Below, in pieces: positions 16,789 through 25,598 of a DNA stretch of 64,000 nucleotides (its first letter is position 1; each line of letters opens with the position of its first letter). The notes under the pieces are model-generated. The model was not told where the DNA came from and searched no databases. It saw only the letters and a program-made list of their open reading frames with translations. The stretch is from Paenibacillus sp. Soil522 (GTDB lineage Bacteria; Bacillota; Bacilli; Paenibacillales; Paenibacillaceae), in contig NZ_LMRV01000002.1 in assembly GCF_001428245.1 (NCBI RefSeq), forward strand, positions 124,001 through 188,000, in the 5' to 3' direction. Made by a program: the position numbers and the translations under genes.

Positions 16789-16828
16789 GCGGCTTATCGG
16801 GCAATTGTCCCGGTGGGCCGTTTTTTGT
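16789..16828 (+). terminator. Terminator after yceI-like gene
   Basis: CGGCTTATCGGG pairs imperfectly with CCCGGTGGGCCG, followed by TTTTTT. Confidence 0.75.
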
Positions 16829-16891
16829 TGCCGTTAAACGCTTTCAGAGTTACGATAAGGAAAGGAACAGCGGGTAAGGGAGACATGCGGG

Positions 16892-18889
16892 ATGGAGCTT
16901 AACGATTCAAAACATATACGGAATATCGGAATTTTCGCTCATGTTGACGCGGGGAAGACGACAACGACTGAGCAAATTTTATACCATAGCGGGCGTATCC
17001 GGTCGCTTGGCAGCGTTGATGCAGGTACGGCGCAGACGGATTTTCTTGAAGTTGAACGCTCCAGAGGAATTTCGGTACGTGCGGCGGCGACGCGTTTTTC
17101 ATGGCAGGGCGCGACGATTAACCTTGTAGATACTCCGGGACATGTCGATTTTCTTTCGGAGGTCGAGCGGTCGCTGCGCGTGATGGATGGAGCGGTGCTC
17201 ATTATTTCGGCGGTCGAGGGCGTCCAGGCGCAGACGGAGGTCATTTGGCATGCCTTACGGGAACGAAGCATTCCAACGCTCATTTACGTGAACAAGATGG
17301 ATAGAATTGGGGCCGATCCACTCGGAACGCTGCAGCAAATTCGGCGTTTGCTTTCGCCGCAGGCAGCACCGGTGCAGGCGCCGTTCGGTGTGGAGGACAG
17401 CTTTGGCGGCGCGGTGAGCTTACTGGGCGAGGAGGCAGGCGATTCGGAGGAGACGAAAGCCTACTTGCAGCTGCTGGAGGAAACGGTGGCTGAGCGGGAG
17501 TCGCTGCTGCTGCTTCACTATTTAGACTGCGGCGCGCTGCCGAAGGAGGAGCTGAAGCAAATGCTGCTTTCGCTAACGCGGGAGGGAGAGCTGTTTCCGG
17601 TCTTATTCGGCGCGTCGAACAGAGGAATCGGCATCGAGCCGCTCATGCAAGCGATGGTTACGCTGCTGCCTCCGCCGTCCACCGTCACGGATGGACCGGT
17701 GTCGGGCGTCGTCTTCCGCATTGAGCGTGATCCGGCGATGGGGCGGATCGCCTATGTGCGGCTATACAGCGGCGTTATCCGCAACCGTGATTCCGTTCGA
17801 AATGAGTCGCAGCAGATCGAGGAGAAGGTTACGCAAATCCGTAAAATCGACGGGCAGAAGGCCGAGGATGTCGGTCTGCTGGCGGCTGGCGATATTGCCG
17901 CCGTTTGCGGCTGGAATCAGGCGCGTATTGGCGATATTATCGGCTGCGCCAAATATGTTCCCGGAGAGACGCGGCTGGCCGTACCGCTCCTGACGGTCCA
18001 GGTGCGCTGGAACAATGAGGCCGAGTATCCGGCCGTCGTCGCGGCGCTGCATGAGCTGGCGGATGAGGATCCGCTGCTCGATTTGCAGTGGCTGCAGGAG
18101 CAGCGCGAGCTGCATCTTAAGGTGATGGGTCCGATTCAGATCGAGGTGCTGACGCATGTATTGCACAATCGCTATGGCTTGAAGGCTGAATTTGGCGAGC
18201 CGTCGGTTATTTATAAAGAGACACCTGCACAAACGGGCGAGGGCTTCATCGCGTATACGATGCCGAAGCCTTGCTGGGCGATTCTACGGTTTCATATCGA
18301 GCCCGGCGAACGCGGAAGCGGGATAACCTTTCGTTCCATCGTCCGCCCGGAGCGGCTGCTGGAACGCTATCAGAACGAGGTTGCTAGAAGTGTGCCTGAG
18401 GCGCTGCAGCAAGGTCTTTTTGGCTGGGAAGTAACGGATCTGAAGGTGACGCTTGTCGAAGGAGAGCATCATGTTTGGCATACACATCCGCTAGATTTTG
18501 CGGTGGCTGCGCCGATGGGGATTATGGATGGCTTATCCCGCATAGGGGTTAAATTGCTGGAACCGATGCTGTCATTCCGTCTCTCTGTTCCGGAGGAGAC
18601 AGGCGGCAAGCTCATGAATGAGCTCATTCTGATGCGTGGAGAGTTCGATTCGCCGGTCGTCAGGCAGGAACGAATGGAAATCGAAGGGATGCTTCCGGTA
18701 GCGACGTCCCTCGCTTTTCCGGCGCGGTTTGGTTCACTCACGAAGGGGAGAGGGGTCTTATCGACCTTCTTCGCTGGCTATCGCGAATGTCCGCCGGATG
18801 TGAAGGCGGAACGGGTGCGCAGAGGCGTTAACCCGCTTGATCAATCCAGATATATTTTATCCGTTCGCAAAGCGCTTGCAGGCACGTAG
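16892..18889 (+). CDS. TetM/TetO-like ribosomal protection GTPase
   Basis: A 665-residue translational GTPase of the EF-G/TetM group. G1 is A-H-V-D-A-G-K-T (residues about 15-22), switch I is R-G-I-S-V-R, G3 is D-T-P-G-H and G4 is N-K-M-D. Domains II to V follow, giving the usual length for tetracycline ribosome-protection proteins (about 640-665) and shorter than EF-G. The C-terminus has the long final helix with N-P-L-D-Q-S-R-Y. Intrinsic chromosomal TetM-like proteins are common in Paenibacillus and related soil genera. Whether it confers tetracycline resistance is unproven; base composition resembles the neighbours and there are no mobile-element signs, so recent transfer is not indicated. 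Confidence 0.88.
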   Translation: MELNDSKHIRNIGIFAHVDAGKTTTTEQILYHSGRIRSLGSVDAGTAQTDFLEVERSRGISVRAAATRFSWQGATINLVDTPGHVDFLSEVERSLRVMDGAVLIISAVEGVQAQTEVIWHALRERSIPTLIYVNKMDRIGADPLGTLQQIRRLLSPQAAPVQAPFGVEDSFGGAVSLLGEEAGDSEETKAYLQLLEETVAERESLLLLHYLDCGALPKEELKQMLLSLTREGELFPVLFGASNRGIGIEPLMQAMVTLLPPPSTVTDGPVSGVVFRIERDPAMGRIAYVRLYSGVIRNRDSVRNESQQIEEKVTQIRKIDGQKAEDVGLLAAGDIAAVCGWNQARIGDIIGCAKYVPGETRLAVPLLTVQVRWNNEAEYPAVVAALHELADEDPLLDLQWLQEQRELHLKVMGPIQIEVLTHVLHNRYGLKAEFGEPSVIYKETPAQTGEGFIAYTMPKPCWAILRFHIEPGERGSGITFRSIVRPERLLERYQNEVARSVPEALQQGLFGWEVTDLKVTLVEGEHHVWHTHPLDFAVAAPMGIMDGLSRIGVKLLEPMLSFRLSVPEETGGKLMNELILMRGEFDSPVVRQERMEIEGMLPVATSLAFPARFGSLTKGRGVLSTFFAGYRECPPDVKAERVRRGVNPLDQSRYILSVRKALAGT

Positions 18890-18904
18890 CCGCAAGCGTT
18901 TTTT
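18873..18904 (+). terminator. Terminator overlapping the TetM-like stop codon
   Basis: CGCTTGC (18873-18879) pairs with GCAAGCG (18892-18898), followed by six T. The stop codon lies in the loop. Confidence 0.7.
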
Positions 18905-18934
18905 CTTGTGCGCCCATGCTTGCCGCACAAAAAG

Positions 18935-18966
18935 AGGACGCCAGTCGATGCTGGCGTCCTTTCTTT
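18935..18966. terminator. Second, strong terminator hairpin
   Basis: AGGACGCCAG-TCGATG-CTGGCGTCCT forms a perfect 10-bp stem with T-rich tail on the plus strand and A-rich flank on the other, serving the convergent genes on both sides. Confidence 0.85.
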
Positions 18967-19046
18967 ATCCATAGTAATCGGGAATACTCGGTAACACCGG
19001 GTGTGACGAGCTTATTGAAGAGCGGAACGCGGCTAAACTTGGCATA

Positions 19047-19598
19047 CTAATTCCCTCTAACCAACGCAGCGAGCTCTATAAACGATAAGGCTGCGCGATG
19101 AATGCGGTCATTAATATCCTGTCCGCCGCCCTCATAGCCGGCATATCCTTCAACCAGCAGGCTGCGCTGGGCTCCTCCGATAGAGATCCATTCCGGCGAG
19201 TTGATCCCGTGCAGATTGCGCACAATGGCCTGAAGCTGCAGCAGCGAGCTTGTGCCGACGGCGCCTCCCGAGGAGCTCATGGACAGCACGGCTTTACCGC
19301 GAAAATGCTCCTGTCCCAGGTAGTCCAGCGCATTTTTGAGCACGCCCGAAATGCTGCCGTGGTACTCGGGCGATGCAAGCACGATCCCGTCGGCTTGCAG
19401 CATTGCTTGCCGCAATTGCTGGACTGACGCGTGATCCTGATCAACTCCATCGGGAGAGTAGAAGGGGAGCGGCGTTTGGAATAGATCAAACAGCTGTATG
19501 GTGTGCCCTTTTTGCGAAATCAGCTGCCCCACAATAGCTGCTAGACGCGTGCTGGTTGCAGACTTTCGGTTGCTTCCGGATAGGATTATGATTTTCAT
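19047..19598 (-). CDS. NADPH-dependent FMN reductase-family oxidoreductase
   Basis: A 183-residue flavodoxin-like flavoprotein of the SsuE/azoreductase group. The FMN phosphate loop is visible at the N-terminus (L-S-G-S-N-R-K-S-A-T-S-T-R), and the second flavin-binding motif is S-P-E-Y-H-G-S-I-S-G-V-L-K-N-A-L-D. It should reduce FMN or quinone/azo substrates with NAD(P)H. GGACGAATACT precedes the start. It stands alone; the substrate is not indicated. Confidence 0.88.
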   Translation of the reverse strand: MKIIILSGSNRKSATSTRLAAIVGQLISQKGHTIQLFDLFQTPLPFYSPDGVDQDHASVQQLRQAMLQADGIVLASPEYHGSISGVLKNALDYLGQEHFRGKAVLSMSSSGGAVGTSSLLQLQAIVRNLHGINSPEWISIGGAQRSLLVEGYAGYEGGGQDINDRIHRAALSFIELAALVRGN

Positions 19599-19768
19599 AG
19601 TATTCGTCCTTTCGTTTTACGTTTTGGATTGGTTATATCGTATCATTCCGGCTTGGATATGACGTCCGTAATTGGAATGATTTTAAACAAATAGAGCATT
19701 CAACCATTGGATGAATGCTCTACGACTTTAGTCTGATAAGCCCCTCTGCCAGCGGGCAGCCCCAGCCG

Positions 19769-20425
19769 TTACGCTTGATCGAGTCCATGCTTCACCGCAT
19801 ATATGGCAGCCTGTGTACGATCGGTCAAACCGAGCTTGCTTAAAATGCGGCTGACATGGCTTTTCACTGTTTTTTCCGAAATGAACAGCTCTTCCGCAAT
19901 GGACCGGTTGCTCTTGCCCGATGCAATGAGCCTTAACACATCCTGCTCCCGAGCCGTTAACCCGGAAATGCCGTCATCGGCTATTACCGGCGAAGCTTGG
20001 TCTGACTCGGCATACTGGCTCATCAGCTGGCCGGCGACGTCGGGATGAAGCTCGACTTTGCCCTTATAGACGTTATGGATGGCGCGTACGAGCTCTTCCG
20101 GCTCGATATCCTTGAGCAAGTAGCCCTTGGCGCCGGCGCGGATGGCCGGAAGCACATGATCCTGATCGGAAAAGGAAGTAAGAATGATCACTTTTACATG
20201 AGGATGCAATTGCTTGATTCGTGCAGTCGCTTCAATGCCGCTCATTCCGGGCATGTTGATATCCATTAAAACGACATCAGGCTGCAGCGCCTCAACTTGG
20301 GCTAACGTTTCTTGCCCTGTAGCCGCTTCGCCAATAAGCCTGATCTCCGTTTGCGTCGATAAAAAAACCTGCAAGCCTCTCCGCACCACCCTGTGGTCAT
20401 CGGCCAAAAGCAATTTAATCGTCAT
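19769..20425 (-). CDS. NarL/LuxR-family response regulator
   Basis: A 218-residue response regulator. The receiver domain has acidic pair D9/D10, phosphoacceptor Asp55 (V-V-L-M-D-I-N-M-P), conserved Thr/Ser in I-L-T-S-F and Lys in L-L-K-D. The C-terminal LuxR-type HTH begins L-T-A-R-E-Q-D-V-L and contains I-S-E-K-T-V-K-S-H-V-S-R-I as the recognition helix. Its ATG overlaps the TGA of the kinase gene by four bases (20422-20425), so it is the kinase's cognate partner. LiaR/DegU-like regulators have the same architecture; target genes are unknown. Confidence 0.94.
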   Translation of the reverse strand: MTIKLLLADDHRVVRRGLQVFLSTQTEIRLIGEAATGQETLAQVEALQPDVVLMDINMPGMSGIEATARIKQLHPHVKVIILTSFSDQDHVLPAIRAGAKGYLLKDIEPEELVRAIHNVYKGKVELHPDVAGQLMSQYAESDQASPVIADDGISGLTAREQDVLRLIASGKSNRSIAEELFISEKTVKSHVSRILSKLGLTDRTQAAIYAVKHGLDQA

Positions 20426-22101
20426 TTCTCCGGCCTCCCTCTTCGTTCAACTGAAAGAGGAAGCATAACCTCTATCGAGGTGCCTTTTCCAGTTTTGCTG
20501 TGCAGCCGAAAGCGGCCGCCAAGCATTTCGGCGCGCTCCCGCATATTGGACAAGCCGAATGATTCTTGACCCGCGGCTGCGCCTCTTCGCTTCATGCCGC
20601 GTCCAAAGTCAGTAATGGTTAGCAAAATATCGTCTGACTGCACGCCGAGCGTCACGTCGACCTTCGATGTGCCGGCATGCTTGGAGACGTTATTTAGCGC
20701 CTCTTGCCCAATGCGCCAGAGCGCCTCTTCAGCCGTATGCGTTAACGTCACCGTGCAGGTCATTTGTCCGTTAACCTGTAAGCCAAGCCGGGTGCCGTAC
20801 TCGGCCAGAGCGGTAACGATCCCTCTTTCTACGCCCGCGGGCCGAAGCTGGACAATAAGCGCCCGCATTTCCTTTAAGGCGTCCCGGGACAAGGCTTGCA
20901 TGTCCTTTACGGCGTTTTTGGCAGTATCCAGGTTTTGGCCCTCAAGTAAGGACTCAACGCCCTTGGCTGTCATGCTGATGGAAAATAGCATTTGGGATAC
21001 GGAGTCGTGCAAGTCGCGTGCCAACCGGTTCCGTTCTTCAAGCCGGGCCAAATCGAGACGGACCTCCTCTAACCGGGCGTTCTCCATAGCGATTGCGATA
21101 TGCTCCGCAACTGCCTCAAGTACCGCACCGTCCGCATGATTAAGCCCGCTGCTCTTGTGATGGCCAATGACTACTATACCGCATGCGGCGGTTCCGCCGA
21201 ACGTGACGGGAGCGGCAATGACGGATTGAAGAGTCAATAGCCGAGCATGCTGCTCCGTGCTTCCGCTAAGCACGGAGGCGTGAGCGGACTCTATTCGTTG
21301 ATGGCCGTGGGCGCGAATCGTTTGATCGAGCCAGGGCGCCTCAGCAATTGAAATGCGCGTATTAGGCGTTAGTAGTGTATCACCGTAATGCAGGCTGCGT
21401 ACAAAAGAATATTCCCCTGAACGCTCCAGCAATGCGGCAAACGGCCAATCGAAGTGAGCTCCTATAAGCTGCATAGCACGCATATTCAATTGTCCGCGGG
21501 CATCCTCTCCGCTCAGGGCGATCGTTAAAGAACGGCTGAATCCGCCAAGCCGGGAAAAGAGCTCGGCTCTTCGCTGCTCGGTCTCATGAAGCCTCATTCT
21601 TTCGACGGCGACGCCAATCTGGAACGCGACCGCTTGCAGCAGCGCGAGCTCCTCGCCCGTAAAATGCTCTTTCCCGGGAGCCCCGACGTTCAATACGCCG
21701 AATTTCCGATCGCCGATGCGAAGGGGAACTGTGGCATGGTGAGTGAAGCCGCAGGTGTCCCCCGTATTTGCAGCCCGGGCATTTACGAGTCTTTTGCAGC
21801 TTAATATATTGACCGCGTTTTTTAGCCGTCCATCCTGATAACGGTCCAAGCACCAGCACGAACCGCACTGCATAAGCTTCTTCTCACCGTACAGCAAGGC
21901 GGGCGGCAAATTGCGGTCCGCAACGCATTCGTACTCATGATTGGATTCGACTAGAAAAATCCAACCGAAGGATAATCCGGTTACTTCAAGAAGCCTGCCC
22001 AGCACCGTATCCAGCATGTACGAAAGATCGTTGGATTGGTTTAAAGTTTCGGCTATTGCCTTGAGTGTAGTCAGCTCCTGTACATGAAGATCATCCGTCA
22101 C
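20422..22101 (-). CDS. Cytoplasmic GAF-domain sensor histidine kinase (HisKA_3 type)
   Basis: A 559-residue soluble kinase. Two GAF-like domains occupy about residues 20-165 and 190-345; the first contains a cluster of cysteines (M-Q-C-G-S-C-W-C-L and later S-C-K-R and D-T-C-G-F) that might bind a metal or Fe-S centre or sense redox. The HisKA_3 dimerisation domain follows with phosphoacceptor His365 in R-D-L-H-D-S-V-S-Q, then an ATPase domain with E-A-L-N-N-V-S-K-H-A, D-F-G-R-G-M and G-L-S-N-M-R-E-R-A. No membrane segments. The Cys arrangement recalls oxygen- or nitrate-responsive NreB-type sensors, but the pattern is not identical. Confidence 0.92.
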   Translation of the reverse strand: MTDDLHVQELTTLKAIAETLNQSNDLSYMLDTVLGRLLEVTGLSFGWIFLVESNHEYECVADRNLPPALLYGEKKLMQCGSCWCLDRYQDGRLKNAVNILSCKRLVNARAANTGDTCGFTHHATVPLRIGDRKFGVLNVGAPGKEHFTGEELALLQAVAFQIGVAVERMRLHETEQRRAELFSRLGGFSRSLTIALSGEDARGQLNMRAMQLIGAHFDWPFAALLERSGEYSFVRSLHYGDTLLTPNTRISIAEAPWLDQTIRAHGHQRIESAHASVLSGSTEQHARLLTLQSVIAAPVTFGGTAACGIVVIGHHKSSGLNHADGAVLEAVAEHIAIAMENARLEEVRLDLARLEERNRLARDLHDSVSQMLFSISMTAKGVESLLEGQNLDTAKNAVKDMQALSRDALKEMRALIVQLRPAGVERGIVTALAEYGTRLGLQVNGQMTCTVTLTHTAEEALWRIGQEALNNVSKHAGTSKVDVTLGVQSDDILLTITDFGRGMKRRGAAAGQESFGLSNMRERAEMLGGRFRLHSKTGKGTSIEVMLPLSVERRGRPEK

Positions 22102-22198
22102 GGTTTCCGTTCCTCCGATCTGTCCTTTTTCGTAACAGTACTATTCGTGAGCTGACGGACCAAAACCTTTTCACCTGGGAATGAATATACAAATGCAC

Positions 22199-22228
22199 TT
22201 GTTTTCCTTATTATCAATATGTTATATT
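22199..22228 (+). promoter_or_regulatory. Candidate promoter of the serS T-box transcript
   Basis: TTGTTT (22199-22204) and TATATT (22223-22228) with 18-bp spacing, just upstream of the leader. Confidence 0.5.
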
Positions 22229-22239
22229 ACTAAAAAATT

Positions 22240-22440
22240 AATGATCAGATCACGCCAGTGAAGAGAATCCAACTCGGAGGCGTTCTCGTCAAGGGGAGGG
22301 AAGCTCCTTCCCCCTAAGTTTACCGGACCCGCCCGTTACCGCGGAGCAAAGAGGATTGAACAGCCTGTCTGTTTGGTCAATTTGGGTGGCACCGCGAGTA
22401 AAAGCGCTCCTCGTCCCATAAGGGATGAGGAGCGTTTTTT
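22240..22440 (+). ncRNA. T-box riboswitch leader of serS
   Basis: The leader contains the conserved T-box TGGGTGGCACCGCG at 22383-22396, followed by an intrinsic terminator at 22403-22440 (GCGCTCCTCGTCCC ... GGGATGAGGAGCG plus T run). Upstream sequence has several G-rich hairpins fitting stems I to III (for example GGGGAGGGAAGCTCCTTCCCCC). The T-box bulge should read uncharged tRNA-Ser and antiterminate. I could not assign the specifier codon with confidence. A spurious reading frame through the T-box is in frame with serS but is not the gene start. Confidence 0.93.
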
Positions 22441-22471
22441 GTATTTTCATAATGAAAAGGAGCGCGGTGGC

Positions 22472-23752
22472 ATGTTAGACATGAGATGGATTAGGCAAAA
22501 TCACGAGCAGGTTCAGACGGTGGCGAATCAGAAGGGAATTTCGGTTTCCATTGCCGACCTGCTGTCGCGGGATGAGAAGAAACGCCGGCTTTTGCAGGAG
22601 ACCGAGGCTTTAAGGGAGAATCGCAACAAGCTGTCGCAGCACATCGGCACGCTTGTTATGCGCGGTGCCCGCGATGAAGCGGAACAAACCAAGCAAAAGG
22701 TAAAGGAAACGAACAAACAGCTGGCCGCTGCGGAAACGGAGCTTGCGAAGGCCGAGCGGCATACAGCAGAGCTGCTGGCTCTGGTACCCAATATCGTGTC
22801 GCCGGACACGCCGGACGGCCGTTCGGATGCAGACAATGTGGAGCTGAAACGGATCGGCGTTGCGCCGGACTTCACATTCGCGCAGAAGGATCATATGGCT
22901 CTGGGCGAGCTCCACGATATGATTGATGTGAAGCGGGGCGTTAAGGCGGCGGGCAGCCGCAACTACTACCTGAAGGGAGCGGGCGTGCTGCTCCACCGCG
23001 CCGTTCAGCAGCTGGCTATTGATTTGCTTTTGCGAAAAGGCTTTACGCTGCTTGAAGTCCCTTTAATGGTTCGTACCGATGCAATGAGCAATACCGGCTT
23101 TTTCCCGCTTGGCGAGGATCAAACCTATCGTATTGCAGGCGACGATAAATGGCTGGTCGGCACCTCGGAGGTGCCGCTGATTACCTGCTACGCCAATGAA
23201 ATTGTAGATGCCGATGCTCCGATCAGGCTGGCCGCCGCATCGGTCTGCTTCCGCAGCGAGGTCGGCTCGGCAGGCAGAGACGTTCATGGGCTGTACCGCG
23301 TTCACCAGTTCGCCAAGGTCGAGCAGGTCATCCTGTGCAAAGCTGATCCCGAGCTGTCGGAGGCGCTGCTGCAGGAAATAACGGCGAATGCCGAGGAGCT
23401 GCTCCAATGCCTGGAGCTGCCTTACCGGGTCATGGCGGTTTGCACCGGCGACATGTCGCAAAAAACGTATAAGCAATACGATATCGAGACATGGATGCCG
23501 AGCCGCGAGGCTTATGGGGAGACGCATTCGTCGTCGAACCTGCATGATTTTCAAGCGCGCCGCTCGAATATACGTTACCGGGCCGAGGACGGCGAGTTAA
23601 GGTTCTGTCACACGCTCAACAACACGGCAGTGGCAAGCCCGCGCATACTCATTCCGCTCCTCGAGAATCACCAGGAAGAGGATGGCTCGATCCGGATACC
23701 GGCGGCGCTTCAACCTTATATGAATGGAATGGAACGTTTAAACATGAAGTAA
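22472..23752 (+). CDS. serS: Seryl-tRNA synthetase, divergent type
   Basis: A 426-residue class II synthetase that charges tRNA-Ser. Residues about 1-110 form the long coiled-coil arm. The catalytic domain has T-S-E-V-P-L-I, motif 2 F-R-S-E-V-G-S-A-G-R-D-V-H-G-L-Y-R-V-H-Q-F and motif 3 with S-P-R-I-L-I-P-L-L-E-N. The segment H-T-L-N-N-T-A-V-A-S-P-R differs from the usual bacterial H-T-L-N-G-S-G-L-A-x-G-R and is closer to the H-T-V-N-A-T-A-C-A-x-P-R form of mitochondrial SerRS. The ATG at 22472 follows AAAAGGAG and lies beyond the T-box terminator. It may be a second copy in the genome, possibly linked to resistance to a SerRS inhibitor; this is inference. Confidence 0.93.
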   Translation: MLDMRWIRQNHEQVQTVANQKGISVSIADLLSRDEKKRRLLQETEALRENRNKLSQHIGTLVMRGARDEAEQTKQKVKETNKQLAAAETELAKAERHTAELLALVPNIVSPDTPDGRSDADNVELKRIGVAPDFTFAQKDHMALGELHDMIDVKRGVKAAGSRNYYLKGAGVLLHRAVQQLAIDLLLRKGFTLLEVPLMVRTDAMSNTGFFPLGEDQTYRIAGDDKWLVGTSEVPLITCYANEIVDADAPIRLAAASVCFRSEVGSAGRDVHGLYRVHQFAKVEQVILCKADPELSEALLQEITANAEELLQCLELPYRVMAVCTGDMSQKTYKQYDIETWMPSREAYGETHSSSNLHDFQARRSNIRYRAEDGELRFCHTLNNTAVASPRILIPLLENHQEEDGSIRIPAALQPYMNGMERLNMK

Positions 23753-23828
23753 ACGCAATATGCGGCAAGGCGTTCATATTTCATTTGTAATATAATTAAA
23801 ACATCACTTACTAAGGAACGGAATCCGT

Positions 23829-25598
23829 ATGGCATATAAAAAAAGCTTATTTTTCAAATTGCTTGTCGGCATGCTTATTGCTGTGGTGGTGCCATTTACA
23901 CTATCCAATCTGATCTCGTATAAAACCACATCGGATTCGGTAGAAGAGCAGGTTATCGCTCTCAACCAGAATACGCTGGATATCGGCATGGACAATGTGA
24001 AGCGTTACTTGCTTAACCTTACCCAATTGTCGGTTGCGTTCTATAATGATCAAACGCTGATGAGCCACTTGCGGTCCAGGGAAACGGCCCCCTTCCAAAT
24101 GCTCTATATTACCGCTAAAATTTCAGACTTATTCAACAGCTATTCCGAATTAAAAGCGGTACGTTACGTCAGCGCGGCAAGCGGACGGACGTACATGAAC
24201 TCGCATTCTACGCTGCTCGAGCCATCCCTTCAGCTGTCGCCTTCGGAAATTCCGAAGACGGAAGGGGAGAATTGGGATGTAACCCGGGGATATGAGGTGC
24301 TGATGCTCGGCGAGGAGCGGGTATTGGCTTTCCATAAGCCGCTCGTCGATTATCCGAGGCCTGACGTGCTCGGGCTCGTTTCCATTTATGCAGGACATAC
24401 GGAAATTTCCGGCATCATTCGTCCGTTGTCCGATGCCCAAAGGGGAGAAGAGGTATTTCTTTATATTCAAAAGCAGTTCGCGCTGCTTTATGCATCCGGA
24501 CGGGAACCGGGCGTGGAATTTGACGGACCGCAGTCTCAGCCGGAGCATTGGGGGGAACGCGGTTATGTAAATGGAAAGCTGGACGGGCGAAAAGGAGTGT
24601 TCGTGTACGTTCAGGACCGGTATCAGGATTTGCCGCTGTCTCTGGTCAAATTCGTGCCTGCCGAAGTCATCAATAAGGCGGCCGAGAAAACCTTGAACTT
24701 CACGCTGGTTCTTCAGCTCAGCTCACTCTTTTTTATAATCGTATTCGCTTCCATCTTGTCTTATCGCACGATCGTTCCAATCAAGCGGCTGCTGCGCAAC
24801 ATTGTGCAGCTGGAATCGGGAAATTTCCGCGTCAGGGAGACATCTGGGCGTACGGATGAGATCGGCGTGCTGGAGCAGCGATTCCAAACGATGGTCGGCA
24901 GGCTGGACGACTTGATCAACAACGAATACCGGAGCAGATTGGAGCTTACGACTGCAAGGCTCAAAATGCTGCAGGCGCAAATTAACCCGCATTTTCTATA
25001 TAATGCATTGCAATCGATCGGAACGATGGCCCTTCGCCACCGTGCCGGCGAAATCAGCGATAAGATCGCCGAGCTCGGCGCAATTATGAGATACAGCATG
25101 GATTTGAAGTCGGAAACCGTGCTTCTGCAAAAGGAAATCGAGCATATCGAGCACTATTTGTCCCTACAAACGGGCAGGTTTAGAAACAAGCTCTCCTACA
25201 CGCTTTCCTGCCCGAACGAGGCGCTGTCCATCAACGTTCCGAAGATGATCCTGCAGCCATTGGTGGAAAACAGCATTGTTCACGGCATAGAAAGGGGCAA
25301 GGGGACAGGCACGCTGCATATCGGCATTGAGCTTGGCCTTGGTCTCGTGATTCGGGTTATGGATACCGGGAAAGGAATCGAACCTAAAGTGCTGGAACGA
25401 ATCAGAATGAGCTACGAAAAGCGTCAATTACAAGGATCGGATGAGGGCGGTATCGGGCTCCTCAATGTGCTGTACCGTTTGCATTTGTCCTACGGAGCGG
25501 ATTTCGAATGGGACATTAGCAGCATTCCTTATGAAGCAACCGTTATTACGCTACGTTTTCCGGTTGAAGTTGGCATCGAAGGAGGGGAACGGCCTTGA
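23829..25598 (+). CDS. YesM-type sensor histidine kinase (system A)
   Basis: A 589-residue membrane kinase of the LytS/YesM group. Residues about 8-30 form helix 1; a roughly 260-residue extracytoplasmic sensor (Cache-like) follows; helix 2 is about 293-312; then HAMP; then the His_kinase domain with phosphoacceptor His in Q-A-Q-I-N-P-H-F-L-Y-N, and the ATPase domain with V-E-N-S-I-V-H-G and D-T-G-K-G-I. Its TGA overlaps the start of the downstream regulator by four bases. In Bacillales these kinases sense extracellular carbohydrates, often with the help of the binding protein encoded next to them; here that is the gene at 27265. Confidence 0.94.
   Translation: MAYKKSLFFKLLVGMLIAVVVPFTLSNLISYKTTSDSVEEQVIALNQNTLDIGMDNVKRYLLNLTQLSVAFYNDQTLMSHLRSRETAPFQMLYITAKISDLFNSYSELKAVRYVSAASGRTYMNSHSTLLEPSLQLSPSEIPKTEGENWDVTRGYEVLMLGEERVLAFHKPLVDYPRPDVLGLVSIYAGHTEISGIIRPLSDAQRGEEVFLYIQKQFALLYASGREPGVEFDGPQSQPEHWGERGYVNGKLDGRKGVFVYVQDRYQDLPLSLVKFVPAEVINKAAEKTLNFTLVLQLSSLFFIIVFASILSYRTIVPIKRLLRNIVQLESGNFRVRETSGRTDEIGVLEQRFQTMVGRLDDLINNEYRSRLELTTARLKMLQAQINPHFLYNALQSIGTMALRHRAGEISDKIAELGAIMRYSMDLKSETVLLQKEIEHIEHYLSLQTGRFRNKLSYTLSCPNEALSINVPKMILQPLVENSIVHGIERGKGTGTLHIGIELGLGLVIRVMDTGKGIEPKVLERIRMSYEKRQLQGSDEGGIGLLNVLYRLHLSYGADFEWDISSIPYEATVITLRFPVEVGIEGGERP

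Noticed and set aside
16835..16848. Possible cre (CcpA) site before the TetM-like gene
   Set aside because: GTTAAACGCTTTCA matches the core but fails the first two positions, and a single imperfect site is expected by chance.
22373..22471. In-frame upstream extension of serS
   Set aside because: It translates the T-box and its terminator; the ATG at 22472 has a proper RBS and gives the normal SerRS N-terminus.
24150..25427. Minus-strand ORFs in the YesM gene
   Set aside because: No RBS or domains; the plus-strand kinase has all motifs.
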